Assembly (NCBI RefSeq): GCF_041435115.1
Contig: NZ_CP108046.1
Coordinates: 7,378,001-7,442,000, forward strand
Length of the DNA stretch: 64,000 nucleotides
DNA from: Streptomyces sp. NBC_00289
GTDB lineage: Bacteria; Actinomycetota; Actinomycetes; Streptomycetales; Streptomycetaceae
Direction of reading: 5' to 3'
Below, piece by piece: positions 35,952-45,128 of this stretch. The first letter of the stretch is position 1. Every line of letters starts with the position of its first letter. A program made the position numbers and the translations under genes. Under the pieces are notes generated by a model that made no database searches, was not told where the DNA came from, and saw only the letters and a list, made by a program, of their open reading frames with translations.

Positions 35952-37160
35952 GTGGCAGCACCGCAGAACTACCTCGCAGTCATCAAAGTCATCGGTGTCG
36001 GCGGCGGTGGTGTCAATGCCATCAACCGGATGATCGAGGTCGGTCTCAAGGGCGTCGAGTTCATCGCCATCAACACCGACGCGCAGGCGCTGTTGATGAG
36101 CGACGCCGACGTCAAGCTCGACGTCGGCCGCGAACTCACCCGCGGACTCGGCGCCGGCGCCAACCCGGCCGTCGGCCGCAAGGCCGCAGAGGATCACCGC
36201 GAGGAGATCGAGGAGGTCCTCAAGGGGGCCGACATGGTCTTCGTGACGGCCGGCGAAGGCGGCGGCACCGGCACCGGCGGCGCGCCCGTCGTGGCCAACA
36301 TCGCCCGCAACCTCGGCGCCCTCACCATCGGCGTGGTCACCCGCCCCTTCACCTTCGAGGGACGGCGGCGTGCCAACCAGGCCGAGGACGGCATCGCGGA
36401 ACTCCGCGAAGAGGTCGACACCCTCATCGTCATCCCGAACGACCGGCTGCTGTCCATCTCGGACCGCCAGGTCTCCGTCCTCGACGCCTTCAAGTCGGCG
36501 GACCAGGTCCTGCTCTCCGGTGTTCAGGGCATCACCGACCTCATCACCACGCCCGGCCTGATCAACCTCGACTTCGCCGACGTCAAGTCGGTCATGTCCG
36601 AAGCGGGTTCGGCGCTCATGGGCATCGGCTCGGCCCGCGGCGACGACCGCGCGGTGGCCGCGGCCGAGATGGCGATCTCCTCGCCGCTGCTCGAGGCGTC
36701 CATCGACGGCGCCCGGGGCGTGCTGCTCTCCATCTCCGGCGGCTCCGACCTCGGCCTGTTCGAGATCAACGAGGCGGCCCAGCTGGTCAGCGAGGCCGCC
36801 CACCCCGAGGCGAACATCATCTTCGGCGCGGTCATCGACGACGCCCTCGGCGACGAGGTGCGGGTCACCGTGATCGCGGCCGGCTTCGATGGCGGTCAGC
36901 CGCCGGCCCGCCGGGACACCGTCCTCGGTTCCTCCTCGTCCTCGTCCTCGTCCTCGGCCCGCCGCGAGGAGCCCACTCCGGTACGGCAGCCGGAGAGCCG
37001 GCCGGCGTTCGGCTCGCTCGGCAGTGTCACGCCGAAGGAGGAGCCGGAGCCCGCGCCCGAGCCGGCCAGTGAGATCCCGGTCGCCCCGCCGGTCCCGCCG
37101 TCGCGGACCTACTCGGACAGCGCGGCCGAGGAACTGGACGTGCCGGACTTCCTGAAGTGA
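35952..37160 (+). CDS. ftsZ: Cell division protein FtsZ
   Basis: 402 residues from a GTG preceded by an unremarkable RBS (GAGGCGAGAGG upstream). N-terminal [33 protein letters not shown], the tubulin signature [15 protein letters not shown], and the T7 loop [10 protein letters not shown] are present. After residue about 315 comes a disordered linker with an eight-serine run encoded by four TCCTCG hexamers (36933-36956). Pro/Glu-rich sequence and the conserved C-terminal tail LDVPDFLK, which binds SepF and other partners, follow. It polymerises with GTP into Z-rings or ladders. Confidence 0.98.
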   Translation: MAAPQNYLAVIKVIGVGGGGVNAINRMIEVGLKGVEFIAINTDAQALLMSDADVKLDVGRELTRGLGAGANPAVGRKAAEDHREEIEEVLKGADMVFVTAGEGGGTGTGGAPVVANIARNLGALTIGVVTRPFTFEGRRRANQAEDGIAELREEVDTLIVIPNDRLLSISDRQVSVLDAFKSADQVLLSGVQGITDLITTPGLINLDFADVKSVMSEAGSALMGIGSARGDDRAVAAAEMAISSPLLEASIDGARGVLLSISGGSDLGLFEINEAAQLVSEAAHPEANIIFGAVIDDALGDEVRVTVIAAGFDGGQPPARRDTVLGSSSSSSSSSARREEPTPVRQPESRPAFGSLGSVTPKEEPEPAPEPASEIPVAPPVPPSRTYSDSAAEELDVPDFLK

Positions 37161-37903
37161 CCGTGACAGGACAGCGCTCCGAAGCGAGCACTGTGAACGG
37201 CGCGCACTTCGCCTTCACCGACAGGTGGGGCGGGGTGAGCGCCGTTCCGTACGAGGAGCTCAACCTCGGCGGGGCGGTCGGCGACGACCCCGACGCCGTA
37301 CGCCACAACCGCGAACTGGCCGCCAAGTCCCTCGGGCTCGAAGCCTCTTCCGTGGTCTGGATGAACCAGGTGCACGGAGCGGACGTGGCGGTGGTGGAAG
37401 AGCCCTGGGGTTCCGCCACCGACATCCCGGCGGTGGACGCGCTCGTCACCACCCGGCGCGGGCTCGCCCTCGCCGTCCTGACCGCCGACTGCACTCCCGT
37501 CCTGCTCGCCGATCCCGTCGCCGGGGTCGCCGCCGCGGTGCACGCGGGCCGGCCCGGCCTGGTCGCCGGGGTCGTCCCCGCCGCCGTACGGGCCATGGTG
37601 GAACTCGGCGCCGAGCCGTCCCGGATCCTCGCCCGCACCGGACCGGCCGTGTGCGGCCGGTGCTACGAGGTGCCCGAGGCGATGCGTGCCGAGGTCGCGG
37701 CCGTCGAACCGGCGGCGCACGCCGAGACGAGCTGGGGCACGCCCGCGGTCGACGTGACCGCCGGAGTGCACGCGCAGCTCGACCGGCTCGGGGTGCGCGA
37801 CCGGGAGCGGTCTCCGGTGTGCACGCTCGAGTCGGGCGACCACTTCTCGTACCGCCGCGACCGCACCACGGGTCGGCTCGCCGGCTATGTCTGGCTGGAC
37901 TGA
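37157..37903 (+). CDS. pgeF: Peptidoglycan editing factor PgeF / YlmD (laccase-domain, DUF152)
   Basis: 248 residues, GTG overlapping the ftsZ stop (GTGA). The three metal ligands of the family are visible: His in [10 protein letters not shown], Cys in [13 protein letters not shown] and His in [13 protein letters not shown]. The motif after the second His is HAGRPG, where many relatives have HAGWRG. Members are purine-nucleoside phosphorylase/polyphenol oxidase-like, and PgeF edits misincorporated L-Ser in peptidoglycan precursors (family knowledge). It sits in the usual ftsZ-ylmD-ylmE-sepF order. Confidence 0.9.
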   Translation: MTVTGQRSEASTVNGAHFAFTDRWGGVSAVPYEELNLGGAVGDDPDAVRHNRELAAKSLGLEASSVVWMNQVHGADVAVVEEPWGSATDIPAVDALVTTRRGLALAVLTADCTPVLLADPVAGVAAAVHAGRPGLVAGVVPAAVRAMVELGAEPSRILARTGPAVCGRCYEVPEAMRAEVAAVEPAAHAETSWGTPAVDVTAGVHAQLDRLGVRDRERSPVCTLESGDHFSYRRDRTTGRLAGYVWLD

Positions 37904-37909
37904 TGGGAC

Positions 37910-38629
37910 ATGACGGACCGTAAGGGCGAACTCGCCGCGAACCTCGCGAAAGTGGAGGAACGCATCGCCACCGCATGTGCGGCGGCCGGGCGCAAGCGTG
38001 CGGAGGTGACCCTGATCGTGGTCACCAAGACCTATCCCGCGAGCGATGTGCGAATCCTCTCGGATCTCGGCGTCCGTCATGTCGCCGAGAACCGCGACCA
38101 GGACGCGGCGCCGAAAGCGGCGGAATGCGCGGATCTGCCGCTTGTCTGGCATTTTGTCGGTCAATTGCAGACCAACAAGGTGCGATCGGTGCTCGGTTAC
38201 GCGGATCTCGTGCAGTCCGTCGACCGCTCCCGGCTGGTGACGGCCCTCTCCAAGGAGGCCGTGCGGGTCGGGCGGGAGATCGGGTGCCTCATCCAGGTCG
38301 CCCTCGACGCCGAGGCGAGCGGAAGGGGAGAGCGGGGAGGCGTGGGGCCGGGCGGTGTGGCGGAGTTGGCCGACCTCGTGGCCGGGGCTCCGGGGTTGCG
38401 GCTCGACGGACTGATGACCGTCGCTCCGCTCGCCGGGGAGTACGCGGGTCGCGAACAGGCGGCGTTCGCGCGGCTGCTGGATTTGTCGACTGACCTGCGC
38501 CGAACCCATCCTGCTGCGAACATGGTCTCGGCAGGGATGAGTGCGGACCTCGAGCAGGCCGTGGCGGCCGGAGCGACACATGTGCGCGTCGGTACCTCGG
38601 TACTCGGTGTCCGCCCCAGGCTCGGGTAA
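37910..38629 (+). CDS. ylmE: YggS/YlmE-family PLP-homeostasis protein
   Basis: 239 residues. PLP-binding lysine lies in LIVVTKTYPASDV, and family motifs GENRDQ-like VAENRDQDAAPK, WHFVGQLQTNK, GLMTVAPL and the C-terminal VSAGMSADLEQAVAAGATHVRVGTSVLG are present. YggS proteins carry pyridoxal phosphate without a known catalytic reaction and balance vitamin B6 and amino-acid pools. In Streptomyces ylmE is linked with cell division by position between pgeF and sepF. Confidence 0.94.
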   Translation: MTDRKGELAANLAKVEERIATACAAAGRKRAEVTLIVVTKTYPASDVRILSDLGVRHVAENRDQDAAPKAAECADLPLVWHFVGQLQTNKVRSVLGYADLVQSVDRSRLVTALSKEAVRVGREIGCLIQVALDAEASGRGERGGVGPGGVAELADLVAGAPGLRLDGLMTVAPLAGEYAGREQAAFARLLDLSTDLRRTHPAANMVSAGMSADLEQAVAAGATHVRVGTSVLGVRPRLG

Positions 38630-38758
38630 CGTCGCCAGGAAGTCGGACCACAGCAGAAAATATGGTCAATGCCGCCGAAGGGCGGGCGTAACGACCTCGT
38701 GGATCGCGGGCACTTGGCGTTAGTCAGCCGATCCACCACAGAGCGGAGGACTCAGAGC

Positions 38759-39409
38759 ATGGCCGGCGCGATGCGCAAGATGGCGGTCTACCTCGGCCTC
38801 GTGGAGGACGATGGGTACGACGGCCGCGGGTTCGATCCCGACGACGACTTCGAGCCCGAGCTGGATCCGGAACCCGAGAGGGACCGCCGACGGCACGAGC
38901 CGTCCCACCAGTCGCACGGCTCGCACCAGTCCCATCAGCTCGAAAGGGACGAATCGGTACGAGTAGTACAGCCCTCGGCGTCGCGCGATCCGGCGCCCCG
39001 ATCCGCTTCGCTCGGCGCGGAATCCGGGCGCCCGGCGCGCATCGCGCCCGTGGCATCCATCACACAAGAACGCGCCAGCCTGGAGAAGAACGCACCGGTG
39101 ATCATGCCCAAGGTCGTGTCGGAACGAGAGCCTTACCGGATCACCACGCTGCACCCGCGGACCTACAACGAGGCCCGTACCATCGGGGAACACTTCCGTG
39201 AGGGCACCCCGGTGATCATGAATCTCACTGAGATGGATGACACAGACGCCAAGCGACTTGTCGACTTTGCGGCCGGTTTGGTGTTTGGTCTTCACGGCAG
39301 CATCGAGCGGGTGACGCAGAAGGTGTTCCTGTTGTCGCCTGCTAACGTCGATGTCACGGCGGAGGACAAGGCCCGCATCGCAGAGGGCGGGTTCTTCAAC
39401 CAGAGCTGA
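38759..39409 (+). CDS. sepF: Cell division protein SepF
   Basis: 216 residues from the ATG at 38759 (GGAGGACTC upstream); an internal ATG at 38771 is also possible. The N-terminal amphipathic segment [16 protein letters not shown] is a membrane anchor. It is followed by a disordered acidic-basic linker with an unusual His/Ser-rich stretch ([15 protein letters not shown]). The C-terminal SepF domain ([72 protein letters not shown]) is complete. SepF tethers FtsZ to the membrane; actinobacteria lacking FtsA rely on it. Confidence 0.95.
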   Translation: MAGAMRKMAVYLGLVEDDGYDGRGFDPDDDFEPELDPEPERDRRRHEPSHQSHGSHQSHQLERDESVRVVQPSASRDPAPRSASLGAESGRPARIAPVASITQERASLEKNAPVIMPKVVSEREPYRITTLHPRTYNEARTIGEHFREGTPVIMNLTEMDDTDAKRLVDFAAGLVFGLHGSIERVTQKVFLLSPANVDVTAEDKARIAEGGFFNQS

Positions 39410-39471
39410 GACGCAAGACCGGAACAGCAGTACAGGGCAGTACGGAAACAGGGGAGAGGGAAGCACAAGCA

Positions 39472-39756
39472 ATGAGCGTGGTCCTGGATGTCGTCTACAT
39501 CGCGCTGATGTGCTTCCTTATCGTGCTCATCTTCCGGTTGGTCATGGACTACGTCTTCCAGTTCGCCCGCTCGTGGCAACCCGGCAAGGCGATGGTGGTC
39601 GTTCTGGAGGCCACCTACACTGTCACTGATCCACCGCTCAAGCTTCTGCGGCGGTTCATTCCGCCGCTGCGTCTCGGGGGCGTGGCGCTCGACCTGTCCT
39701 TCTTCGTACTGATGATCATCGTCTACATCCTGATCTCCGTCGTGAGCCGGCTGTGA
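39472..39756 (+). CDS. ylmG: YggT-family membrane protein YlmG
   Basis: 94 residues, two transmembrane helices (VVYIALMCFLIVLIFRLVMDYVF and LDLSFFVLMIIVYILISVVSRL) flanking the conserved DPPLKLLRRFIPPLRLGGVALDLS loop that identifies the YggT family. It follows sepF after 62 nt and precedes divIVA, the classic Gram-positive ylm order. The family influences cell division and membrane-protein organisation, though its molecular role is unsettled. Confidence 0.93.
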   Translation: MSVVLDVVYIALMCFLIVLIFRLVMDYVFQFARSWQPGKAMVVVLEATYTVTDPPLKLLRRFIPPLRLGGVALDLSFFVLMIIVYILISVVSRL

Positions 39757-39802
39757 ACGATACGGTCTTGCCGAATGCCGACGACTACGTTGAGGTGAAG
39801 AG

Positions 39803-41035
39803 ATGCCGTTGACCCCCGAGGACGTGCGGAACAAGCAGTTCACGACCGTCCGCCTCCGAGAAGGCTATGACGAGGACGAGGTCGATGCCTTCCTCGATGA
39901 GGTCGAAGCCGAACTGACGCGCCTGCTCCGCGAGAACGAGGACCTGCGCGCCAAGCTGGCCGCAGCCACGCGTGCCGCTGCCCAGAACCAGCAGAACATG
40001 CGCAAGCCCCCGGAGCAGCAGGACCAGCAGCAGGGTATGTCCCAGCAGGGCATGCAGCAGCAGGGTATGCCCCAGCAGGGGATGCCTCAGCAAGGTATGC
40101 CCCAGCAGGGGATGCCTCAGCAGGGCATGCCCCAGCAGGGAATGCCGCAGCAGGGGATGCCCCCGCAGGGCATGCGCGGTCCGGGCGGTCCCGTGCCGGC
40201 CGGCATATCGGGCCCGCCGCAGCAGCAGATGGGTGGCCCCATGGGAGGCCCGCCCCAGCTGCCGAGCGGTGCGCCGCAGTTGCCCCCGGGCGGCCAGGGT
40301 GGCCCGCAGGGTCCCGGGCAGATGGGCCAGGGCCCCATGGGTCAGGGCCCGATGGGCGGACAGCCCCCCATGCAGCAGCAGATGGGTGGCCCGATGGGCG
40401 GCCCCATGGGCGGTCCGATGGGTGGTCAGGGTCCCGGTGGCGACAGCGCCGCTCGTGTCCTCTCGCTGGCCCAGCAGACCGCCGACCAGGCGATCGCCGA
40501 GGCCCGTTCCGAGGCCAACAAGATCGTCGGCGAGGCCCGTAGCCGCGCCGAGGGTCTTGAGCGTGACGCCCGTGCCAAGGCCGACGCCCTGGAGCGGGAC
40601 GCGCAGGAGAAGCACCGCGTCGCGATGGGCTCCCTGGAGTCCGCCCGCGCCACGCTGGAGCGCAAGGTCGAGGACCTGCGTGGCTTCGAGCGCGAGTACC
40701 GCACACGGCTGAAGTCGTACCTGGAGTCGCAGCTGCGTCAGCTGGAGACCCAGGCCGACGACTCGCTGGCTCCGCCGCGTACTCCGGCGACCGCGTCTCT
40801 GCCGCCGTCCCCGGCGCCTTCCATGGCTCCGGCCGGCGCGAGCGCCCCGTCGTACGGTGGCAACCAGGGCATGGGCGGTGGCCCGGCTCCGGCCGGCCCG
40901 TCCTACGGCGCCGAGCAGCAGATGTCGCCGGCGATGACCCAGCCGATGGCGCCGGTACGGCCGCAGGGCCCGTCGCCGATGGGACAGGCTCCCTCGCCGA
41001 TGCGTGGTTTCCTGATCGACGAGGACGACAACTGA
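39803..41035 (+). CDS. divIVA: Polar-growth protein DivIVA (Wag31)
   Basis: 410 residues, RBS GAGGTGAAGAG. The N-terminal DivIVA lipid-binding domain is [37 protein letters not shown] with the first coiled coil to about residue 55. A low-complexity linker (residues about 65-210) includes seven tandem MPQQG units and many GGP/QMGG units. A second coiled coil ([48 protein letters not shown] onward) and a Pro/Ala tail end the protein. Streptomyces DivIVA organises hyphal tip growth and branching and is essential (established). The long PQG-rich linker is typical for the genus. Confidence 0.96.
   Translation: MPLTPEDVRNKQFTTVRLREGYDEDEVDAFLDEVEAELTRLLRENEDLRAKLAAATRAAAQNQQNMRKPPEQQDQQQGMSQQGMQQQGMPQQGMPQQGMPQQGMPQQGMPQQGMPQQGMPPQGMRGPGGPVPAGISGPPQQQMGGPMGGPPQLPSGAPQLPPGGQGGPQGPGQMGQGPMGQGPMGGQPPMQQQMGGPMGGPMGGPMGGQGPGGDSAARVLSLAQQTADQAIAEARSEANKIVGEARSRAEGLERDARAKADALERDAQEKHRVAMGSLESARATLERKVEDLRGFEREYRTRLKSYLESQLRQLETQADDSLAPPRTPATASLPPSPAPSMAPAGASAPSYGGNQGMGGGPAPAGPSYGAEQQMSPAMTQPMAPVRPQGPSPMGQAPSPMRGFLIDEDDN
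40036..40176 (+). repeat. 15-bp tandem repeats inside divIVA (MPQQG units)
   Basis: A run of 15-bp units with core CCCCAGCAGGG.ATG or CCTCAGCA.GG.ATG encodes seven MPQQG pentads plus partial copies. Unit sequences vary by silent changes (CAG/CAA, GGG/GGC/GGT), so the array is not freshly duplicated. It makes the linker between the two DivIVA coiled coils, and copy number may vary between strains. Confidence 0.85.
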
Positions 41036-41071
41036 CGGCCTCTAGTACGCCTTAGGCGTCGGCAGCGTTCA

Positions 41072-41109
41072 GGGCGGGGCCCCGGAAAATTCCGGGGCCC
41101 CGCCCTTTT
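41072..41109 (+). terminator. Rho-independent terminator of divIVA / dcw cluster
   Basis: GGGCGGGGCCCCGGAA (41072-41087), loop AA, TTCCGGGGCCCCGCCC (41090-41105), then TTTT. A 16-bp perfect stem with U tract, 36 nt after the divIVA stop; the most canonical terminator in the window. It marks the end of the dcw transcript. Confidence 0.9.
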
Positions 41110-41130
41110 GTGTGGAGTAGCGTCCTTCCA

Positions 41131-41213
41131 GCACCGGGGTGCGTAGCGCAGTGGTCGTCGCGCCTCGACAACATCTAGGAGGACGCCGGTTCGAATCCGG
41201 CCCACCCCGGTGC
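41131..41213 (+). ncRNA. tRNA-like element with an unrecognisable anticodon arm
   Basis: Plus strand, right after the divIVA terminator. Acceptor-like stem: GCACCGGGGTG (41131-41141) pairs perfectly with CACCCCGGTGC (41203-41213), 11 bp against the normal 7. D-arm GCGC/GCGC (41146-41149, 41160-41163) has a loop containing GG. T-arm GCCGG-TTCGAAT-CCGGC (41185-41201) is perfect. The 21 nt between D and T arms (41164-41184) cannot form a 5-bp anticodon stem with a 7-nt loop and U33. Four, not two, bases separate acceptor and D stems, and no CCA is encoded. It is either a decayed tRNA gene or a non-decoding tRNA-like RNA. Confidence 0.6.
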
Positions 41214-41314
41214 GTCGGGCGTACGGGCGTGTGGGCGTGTGGGCGCACGCGGGGCTCACCGGGGAGGTGCCGCCGGTCAGCAAGGCGGTTCGGCAGCCCA
41301 GCGCGGGAATCACG

Positions 41315-41352
41315 AAGGCCCGGCGCCCCGCTGAGTCGGGGTGCCGGGCCTT
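41315..41352. terminator. Terminator hairpin downstream of ileS
   Basis: AAGGCCCGGCGCCCCG (41315-41330) pairs with CGGGGTGCCGGGCCTT (41337-41352) around a 6-nt loop; one position is G-T. It starts 43 nt past the ileS stop on the minus strand and could also stop any transcript of the tRNA-like element from the left. No long U tract. Confidence 0.75.
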
Positions 41353-41394
41353 CCTGGTCCGTGTTGCCGTGCCTTACGCCTTACGCCGTGGGCC

Positions 41395-44300
41395 TCACGC
41401 CTTGCGCAGGCGGAACGTCAGGGACAGGCCCTCGTCCGTGAACGCGGCGCCGTACGAGTCGTCCGCCTCGCCCTGGGCGAAGTCCGTGGCGAGGACCTCG
41501 TCGGCGATCAGGTCCGCGTGCTCGCTCAGGGCGGCGATGACCGCCGGATCCGTCGAGGTCCAGCGCAGCGCGATGCGGTCGGCCACGTCGAGACCGCTGT
41601 TCTTGCGGGCCTCCTGGATCAGGCGGATCGCGTCGCGGGCCAGGCCGGCCTGGCGGAGTTCCTCCGTGATCTCCAGGTCCAACGCCACCGTCGCGCCCGA
41701 GTCGGAGGCGACCGACCAGCCCTCGCGCGGGGTCTCCGTGATGATCACCTCGTCCGGGGCGAGGGTGATCGTCTCGCCGTCGACCTCCACCGACGCCGTG
41801 CCCTCGCGCAGCGCCAGCGACAGCGCGGCCGCGTCGGCGTCGGCGACGGCCTTGGCGACGTCCTGGACGCGCTTGCCGAACCGCTTGCCCAGGGCGCGGA
41901 AGTTGGCCTTCGCCGTCGTGTCGACGAGCGAGCCGCCGACCTCGGAGAGGGACGCGAGGGACTCGACGTTCAGTTCCTCCGTGATCTGCGCGTGCAGTTC
42001 GCGGGCCAGGAACTCGAAGCCCGTCGCCGCCACCAGCGCGCGCTTCAGCGGCTGGCGTGTCTTGACGCCCGACTCCGCGCGCGTGGCGCGGCCCAGCTCC
42101 ACGAGCCGGCGCACCAGCACCATCTGCCGGGACAGCTCCGGGTCGATGACGGACAGGTCCGCCTCCGGCCAGGACGCCAGGTGCACGGACTCCGGGGCAC
42201 CCGGGGTAACCGGCACGACCAGGTCCTGCCAGACCCGTTCGGTGATGAACGGGGTCAGCGGGGCCATCAGCTTGGTCACCGTCTCGACGACCTCGTGCAG
42301 GGTGCGCAGCGCCGCCTTGTCGCCCTGCCAGAAGCGGCGACGAGAGCGGCGCACGTACCAGTTGGACAGGTCGTCGACGAACGCCGAGAGGAGCTTGCCG
42401 GCGCGCTGGGTGTCGTAGGACTCCAGCGCCTGTGTCACCTGGTCGGTGAGCGCGTGGAGTTCGGAGAGCAGCCAGCGGTCCAGGACCGGACGGTCGGCCG
42501 GGGCCGGGTCGGCCTCGCTCGGCGCCCAGTCCGACGTGCGGGCGTACAGGGCCTGGAAGGCGACCGTGTTCCAGTACGTCAGGAGGGTCTTGCGGACGAC
42601 CTCCTGGATCGTGCCGTGGCCCACGCGGCGGGCCGCCCACGGGGAGCCGCCGGCCGCCATGAACCAGCGGACCGCGTCGGCCCCGTGCCGGTCCATCAGC
42701 GGGATCGGGTCCAGGGTGTTGCCCAGGTGCTTGGACATCTTGCGGCCGTCCTCGGCGAGGATGTGGCCGAGGCACACCACGTTCTCGTACGAGGACTTGT
42801 CGAAGACCAGCGTGCCGACGGCCATCAGCGTGTAGAACCAGCCGCGGGTCTGGTCGATGGCCTCGGAGATGAACTGCGCCGGGTAGCGGGACTCGAAGAG
42901 GTCCTTGTTCCGGTACGGGTAGCCCCACTGCGCGAACGGCATGGAACCCGAGTCGTACCAGGCGTCGATGACCTCGGGCACGCGGGTGGCCGTCTCGCCG
43001 CAGCCGTCCTGCGGGCAGGCGAAGGTGACCGCGTCGATGTACGGGCGGTGCGGGTCCAGCTGCGACTGGTCGGTGCCCGTCAGTTCGGTCAGCTCGGTCC
43101 GGGAGCCGACGACGGTGAGGTGGTCGTCCCCGCAGCGCCAGATGGGCAGCGGGGTGCCCCAGTAGCGGCTGCGGGAGAGCGCCCAGTCGATGTTGTTGTT
43201 CAGCCAGTCGCCGAAGCGGCCGTTCTTGACGGTGTCCGGGAACCAGTTGGTCTTCTCGTTCTCCTGGAGGAGACGGTCCTTGACGGCCGTGGTGCGGATG
43301 TACCAGGACGGCTGCGCGTAGTACAGGAGCGCGGTGTGGCAGCGCCAGCAGTGCGGGTAGCTGTGCTCGTACGGGATGTGCTTGAAGAGGAGGCCGCGCT
43401 GCTGGAGGTCCGCGGTGAGCTTTTCGTCGGCCTTCTTGAAGAAGACACCGCCGACCAGCGGGACGTCCTCCTCGAAGGTGCCGTCCGGGCGGACCGGGTT
43501 GACGACCGGCAGGCCGTAGGCGCGGCACACCTTGAGGTCGTCCTCACCGAAGGCGGGGGACTGGTGGACCAGACCCGTGCCGTCCTCGGTCGTGACGTAC
43601 TCGGCGTTGACGACGTAGTGGGCCGGTGCCGGGAACTCCACGAGCTCGAACGGACGTTGATAGGTCCAGCGCTCCATGTCGGCGCCGGTGAAGGTCTCGC
43701 CGGTGGTCTCCCAGCCCTCGCCGAGCGACTTCTCGACGAGCGGCTGGGCGACGACGAGCCGCTCCTCGCCGTTGGTCGCGACGACGTAGGTGACCTCGGG
43801 GTGCGCGGCGACGGCCGTGTTGGAGACCAGCGTCCAGGGCGTCGTCGTCCAGACGAGGAGCGCGGCGTCGCCGGCGAGCGGACCGGAGGTGAGCGGGAAA
43901 CGGACGTACACGGACGGGTCGACGACCGTCTCGTAGCCCTGGGCCAGCTCGTGGTCGGACAGGCCGGTGCCGCAGCGCGGGCACCAGGGGGCGACGCGGT
44001 GGTCCTGGACCAGCAGGCCCTTGTTGAAGATCTCCTTCAGCGACCACCAGACGGACTCGATGTACTCCGGGTCCATGGTCCGGTAGGGGTCCTTGAGGTC
44101 CGCCCAGTAGCCCATGCGGGTCGTGAGCGCTTCGAAGGCGTCGGTGTGCCGGGTCACGGACTCGCGGCACCTGGCGTTGAACTCGGCGATGCCGTACGCC
44201 TCGATGTCCTGCTTGCCGGCGAAGCCCAGCTCCTTCTCGACCGCCAGCTCCACCGGCAGGCCGTGGCAGTCCCAGCCGGCCTTGCGGGCCACGTGGTAGC

Positions 44301-44538
44301 CGCGCATGGTGCGGAATCGGGGGAAGACGTCCTTGAAGACGCGGGCCTCGATGTGGTGGGCGCCGGGCATGCCGTTGGCGGTGGGCGGACCCTCGTAGAA
44401 CACCCATTCGGGGCGGCCCTCGGACTGCTCCAGGCTCTTGGCGAAGATCTTCTGCTCGCGCCAGAAGTCGAGCACCGCGTGCTCGAGCGCGGGCAGGTCG
44501 ACCTGGGCGGGCACCTGGCGGTACGTCGGCGTTGTCAT
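41395..44538 (-). CDS. ileS: Isoleucyl-tRNA synthetase IleS (eukaryote-like type)
   Basis: 1047 residues. Class I signatures: HIGH-type PPTANGMPGAHHIEARVFKD near residue 50 and KMSKH as DGRKMSKHLGN about residue 600. The editing CP1 domain shows APWCPRCGTGLSDHELAQGYE and WTTTPWTLVSN. Sequence character (PPTANGMPGAHH, FRTMRGYHVARKAGWDCHGLPVE) is that of the IleS2/eukaryote-like class, which in other actinobacteria is naturally little sensitive to mupirocin. It charges tRNA-Ile in the cytoplasm. Expression is governed by the T-box leader directly upstream. The minus strand isolates it from the divergent DksA gene. Confidence 0.97.
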   Translation of the reverse strand: MTTPTYRQVPAQVDLPALEHAVLDFWREQKIFAKSLEQSEGRPEWVFYEGPPTANGMPGAHHIEARVFKDVFPRFRTMRGYHVARKAGWDCHGLPVELAVEKELGFAGKQDIEAYGIAEFNARCRESVTRHTDAFEALTTRMGYWADLKDPYRTMDPEYIESVWWSLKEIFNKGLLVQDHRVAPWCPRCGTGLSDHELAQGYETVVDPSVYVRFPLTSGPLAGDAALLVWTTTPWTLVSNTAVAAHPEVTYVVATNGEERLVVAQPLVEKSLGEGWETTGETFTGADMERWTYQRPFELVEFPAPAHYVVNAEYVTTEDGTGLVHQSPAFGEDDLKVCRAYGLPVVNPVRPDGTFEEDVPLVGGVFFKKADEKLTADLQQRGLLFKHIPYEHSYPHCWRCHTALLYYAQPSWYIRTTAVKDRLLQENEKTNWFPDTVKNGRFGDWLNNNIDWALSRSRYWGTPLPIWRCGDDHLTVVGSRTELTELTGTDQSQLDPHRPYIDAVTFACPQDGCGETATRVPEVIDAWYDSGSMPFAQWGYPYRNKDLFESRYPAQFISEAIDQTRGWFYTLMAVGTLVFDKSSYENVVCLGHILAEDGRKMSKHLGNTLDPIPLMDRHGADAVRWFMAAGGSPWAARRVGHGTIQEVVRKTLLTYWNTVAFQALYARTSDWAPSEADPAPADRPVLDRWLLSELHALTDQVTQALESYDTQRAGKLLSAFVDDLSNWYVRRSRRRFWQGDKAALRTLHEVVETVTKLMAPLTPFITERVWQDLVVPVTPGAPESVHLASWPEADLSVIDPELSRQMVLVRRLVELGRATRAESGVKTRQPLKRALVAATGFEFLARELHAQITEELNVESLASLSEVGGSLVDTTAKANFRALGKRFGKRVQDVAKAVADADAAALSLALREGTASVEVDGETITLAPDEVIITETPREGWSVASDSGATVALDLEITEELRQAGLARDAIRLIQEARKNSGLDVADRIALRWTSTDPAVIAALSEHADLIADEVLATDFAQGEADDSYGAAFTDEGLSLTFRLRKA

Positions 44539-44822
44539 CAGCGGGCTTCCTCCGGCGGACTTGCTGCCTTCCGTCCGGAGGGACGAGAGCCGTTCCTACG
44601 CCGTCTGCGGCGCGCTCCCGCGGTACCACCCTCCTTGGCTCCCCGGTGCGTCCTGTGCGCCGGTGAGCCCCCTCATTGGGGTCGCGATGCCGGTTCTACT
44701 GACCCTCGCGGGCTTTCCTCCGGCGGCTCCGGGGTGATCTTCACGTCGTGCACGCCCCCGGGCTTCCACCGTCCCCGGGTCGCTCTGGGCTGCGTACGTC
44801 GCTACTCGTCCCCATCCACGCT
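44539..44822 (-). promoter_or_regulatory. Class II (translational) ileS T-box riboswitch
   Basis: On the minus strand the leader contains a specifier region GTGAAGATCACC with AUC (44738-44736), matching tRNA-Ile. It also has the canonical T-box GGTGGTACCGCGG (UGGUACCGCG at 44628-44619). Downstream, CCTCCGG (44581-44575) can pair with CCGGAGG, which includes the ileS SD GGAGGA (44553-44548). Uncharged tRNA-Ile binding should free the SD. This architecture is established for actinobacterial ileS (Mycobacterium, Nocardia); here it is read from sequence. No U-tract terminator is seen, so regulation is of translation. Confidence 0.93.
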
Positions 44823-45050
44823 TTTCGCTCCGCCCAGTGTACGGCGCCGCCGGAGCGGCCACCGACCGGTTTTCCGGGGCCCGGGTGAGCGGGCGCGTAC
44901 GACCCGGGGGGTGCCCCGAATGGCGCGGTGCGGGTGGGCGGGATTCCGGGACGGCAAGCCCGGCGGATTACCCGGCGGGGAGCTGGGCACAACGGATGCA
45001 GGTTTGCCGCGCGGCATCCGCGAGGCGGGCGAATCGGGCGGTGCGCCCCG

Positions 45051-45079
45051 TTGCCGCGGGACTCGAGTCGATTTATCGT
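45051..45079 (+). promoter_or_regulatory. Candidate promoter of the DksA-like gene
   Basis: -35 TTGCCG (45051-45056), exact 17-bp spacer, -10 TATCGT (45074-45079). It lies 50 nt before the start codon in a relatively A/T-rich stretch. The pattern fits a HrdB-type promoter. The remaining 44823-45050 holds GC-rich sequence without a gene and presumably the divergent ileS promoter. Confidence 0.45.
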
Positions 45080-45128
45080 CCCAGCACGATTCGCGAGCAA
45101 GATCACAATATGTGAAGGGGCCGCGGCC

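Noticed and set aside
40036..40176. Regular short repeats considered as a CRISPR array
   Set aside because: Units are 15 bp, contiguous and in frame, coding for MPQQG in DivIVA; there are no spacers.
41131..41213. Functional tRNA gene
   Set aside because: No anticodon stem-loop or U33 can be formed, and the acceptor-D spacing is wrong; kept as a tRNA-like element.
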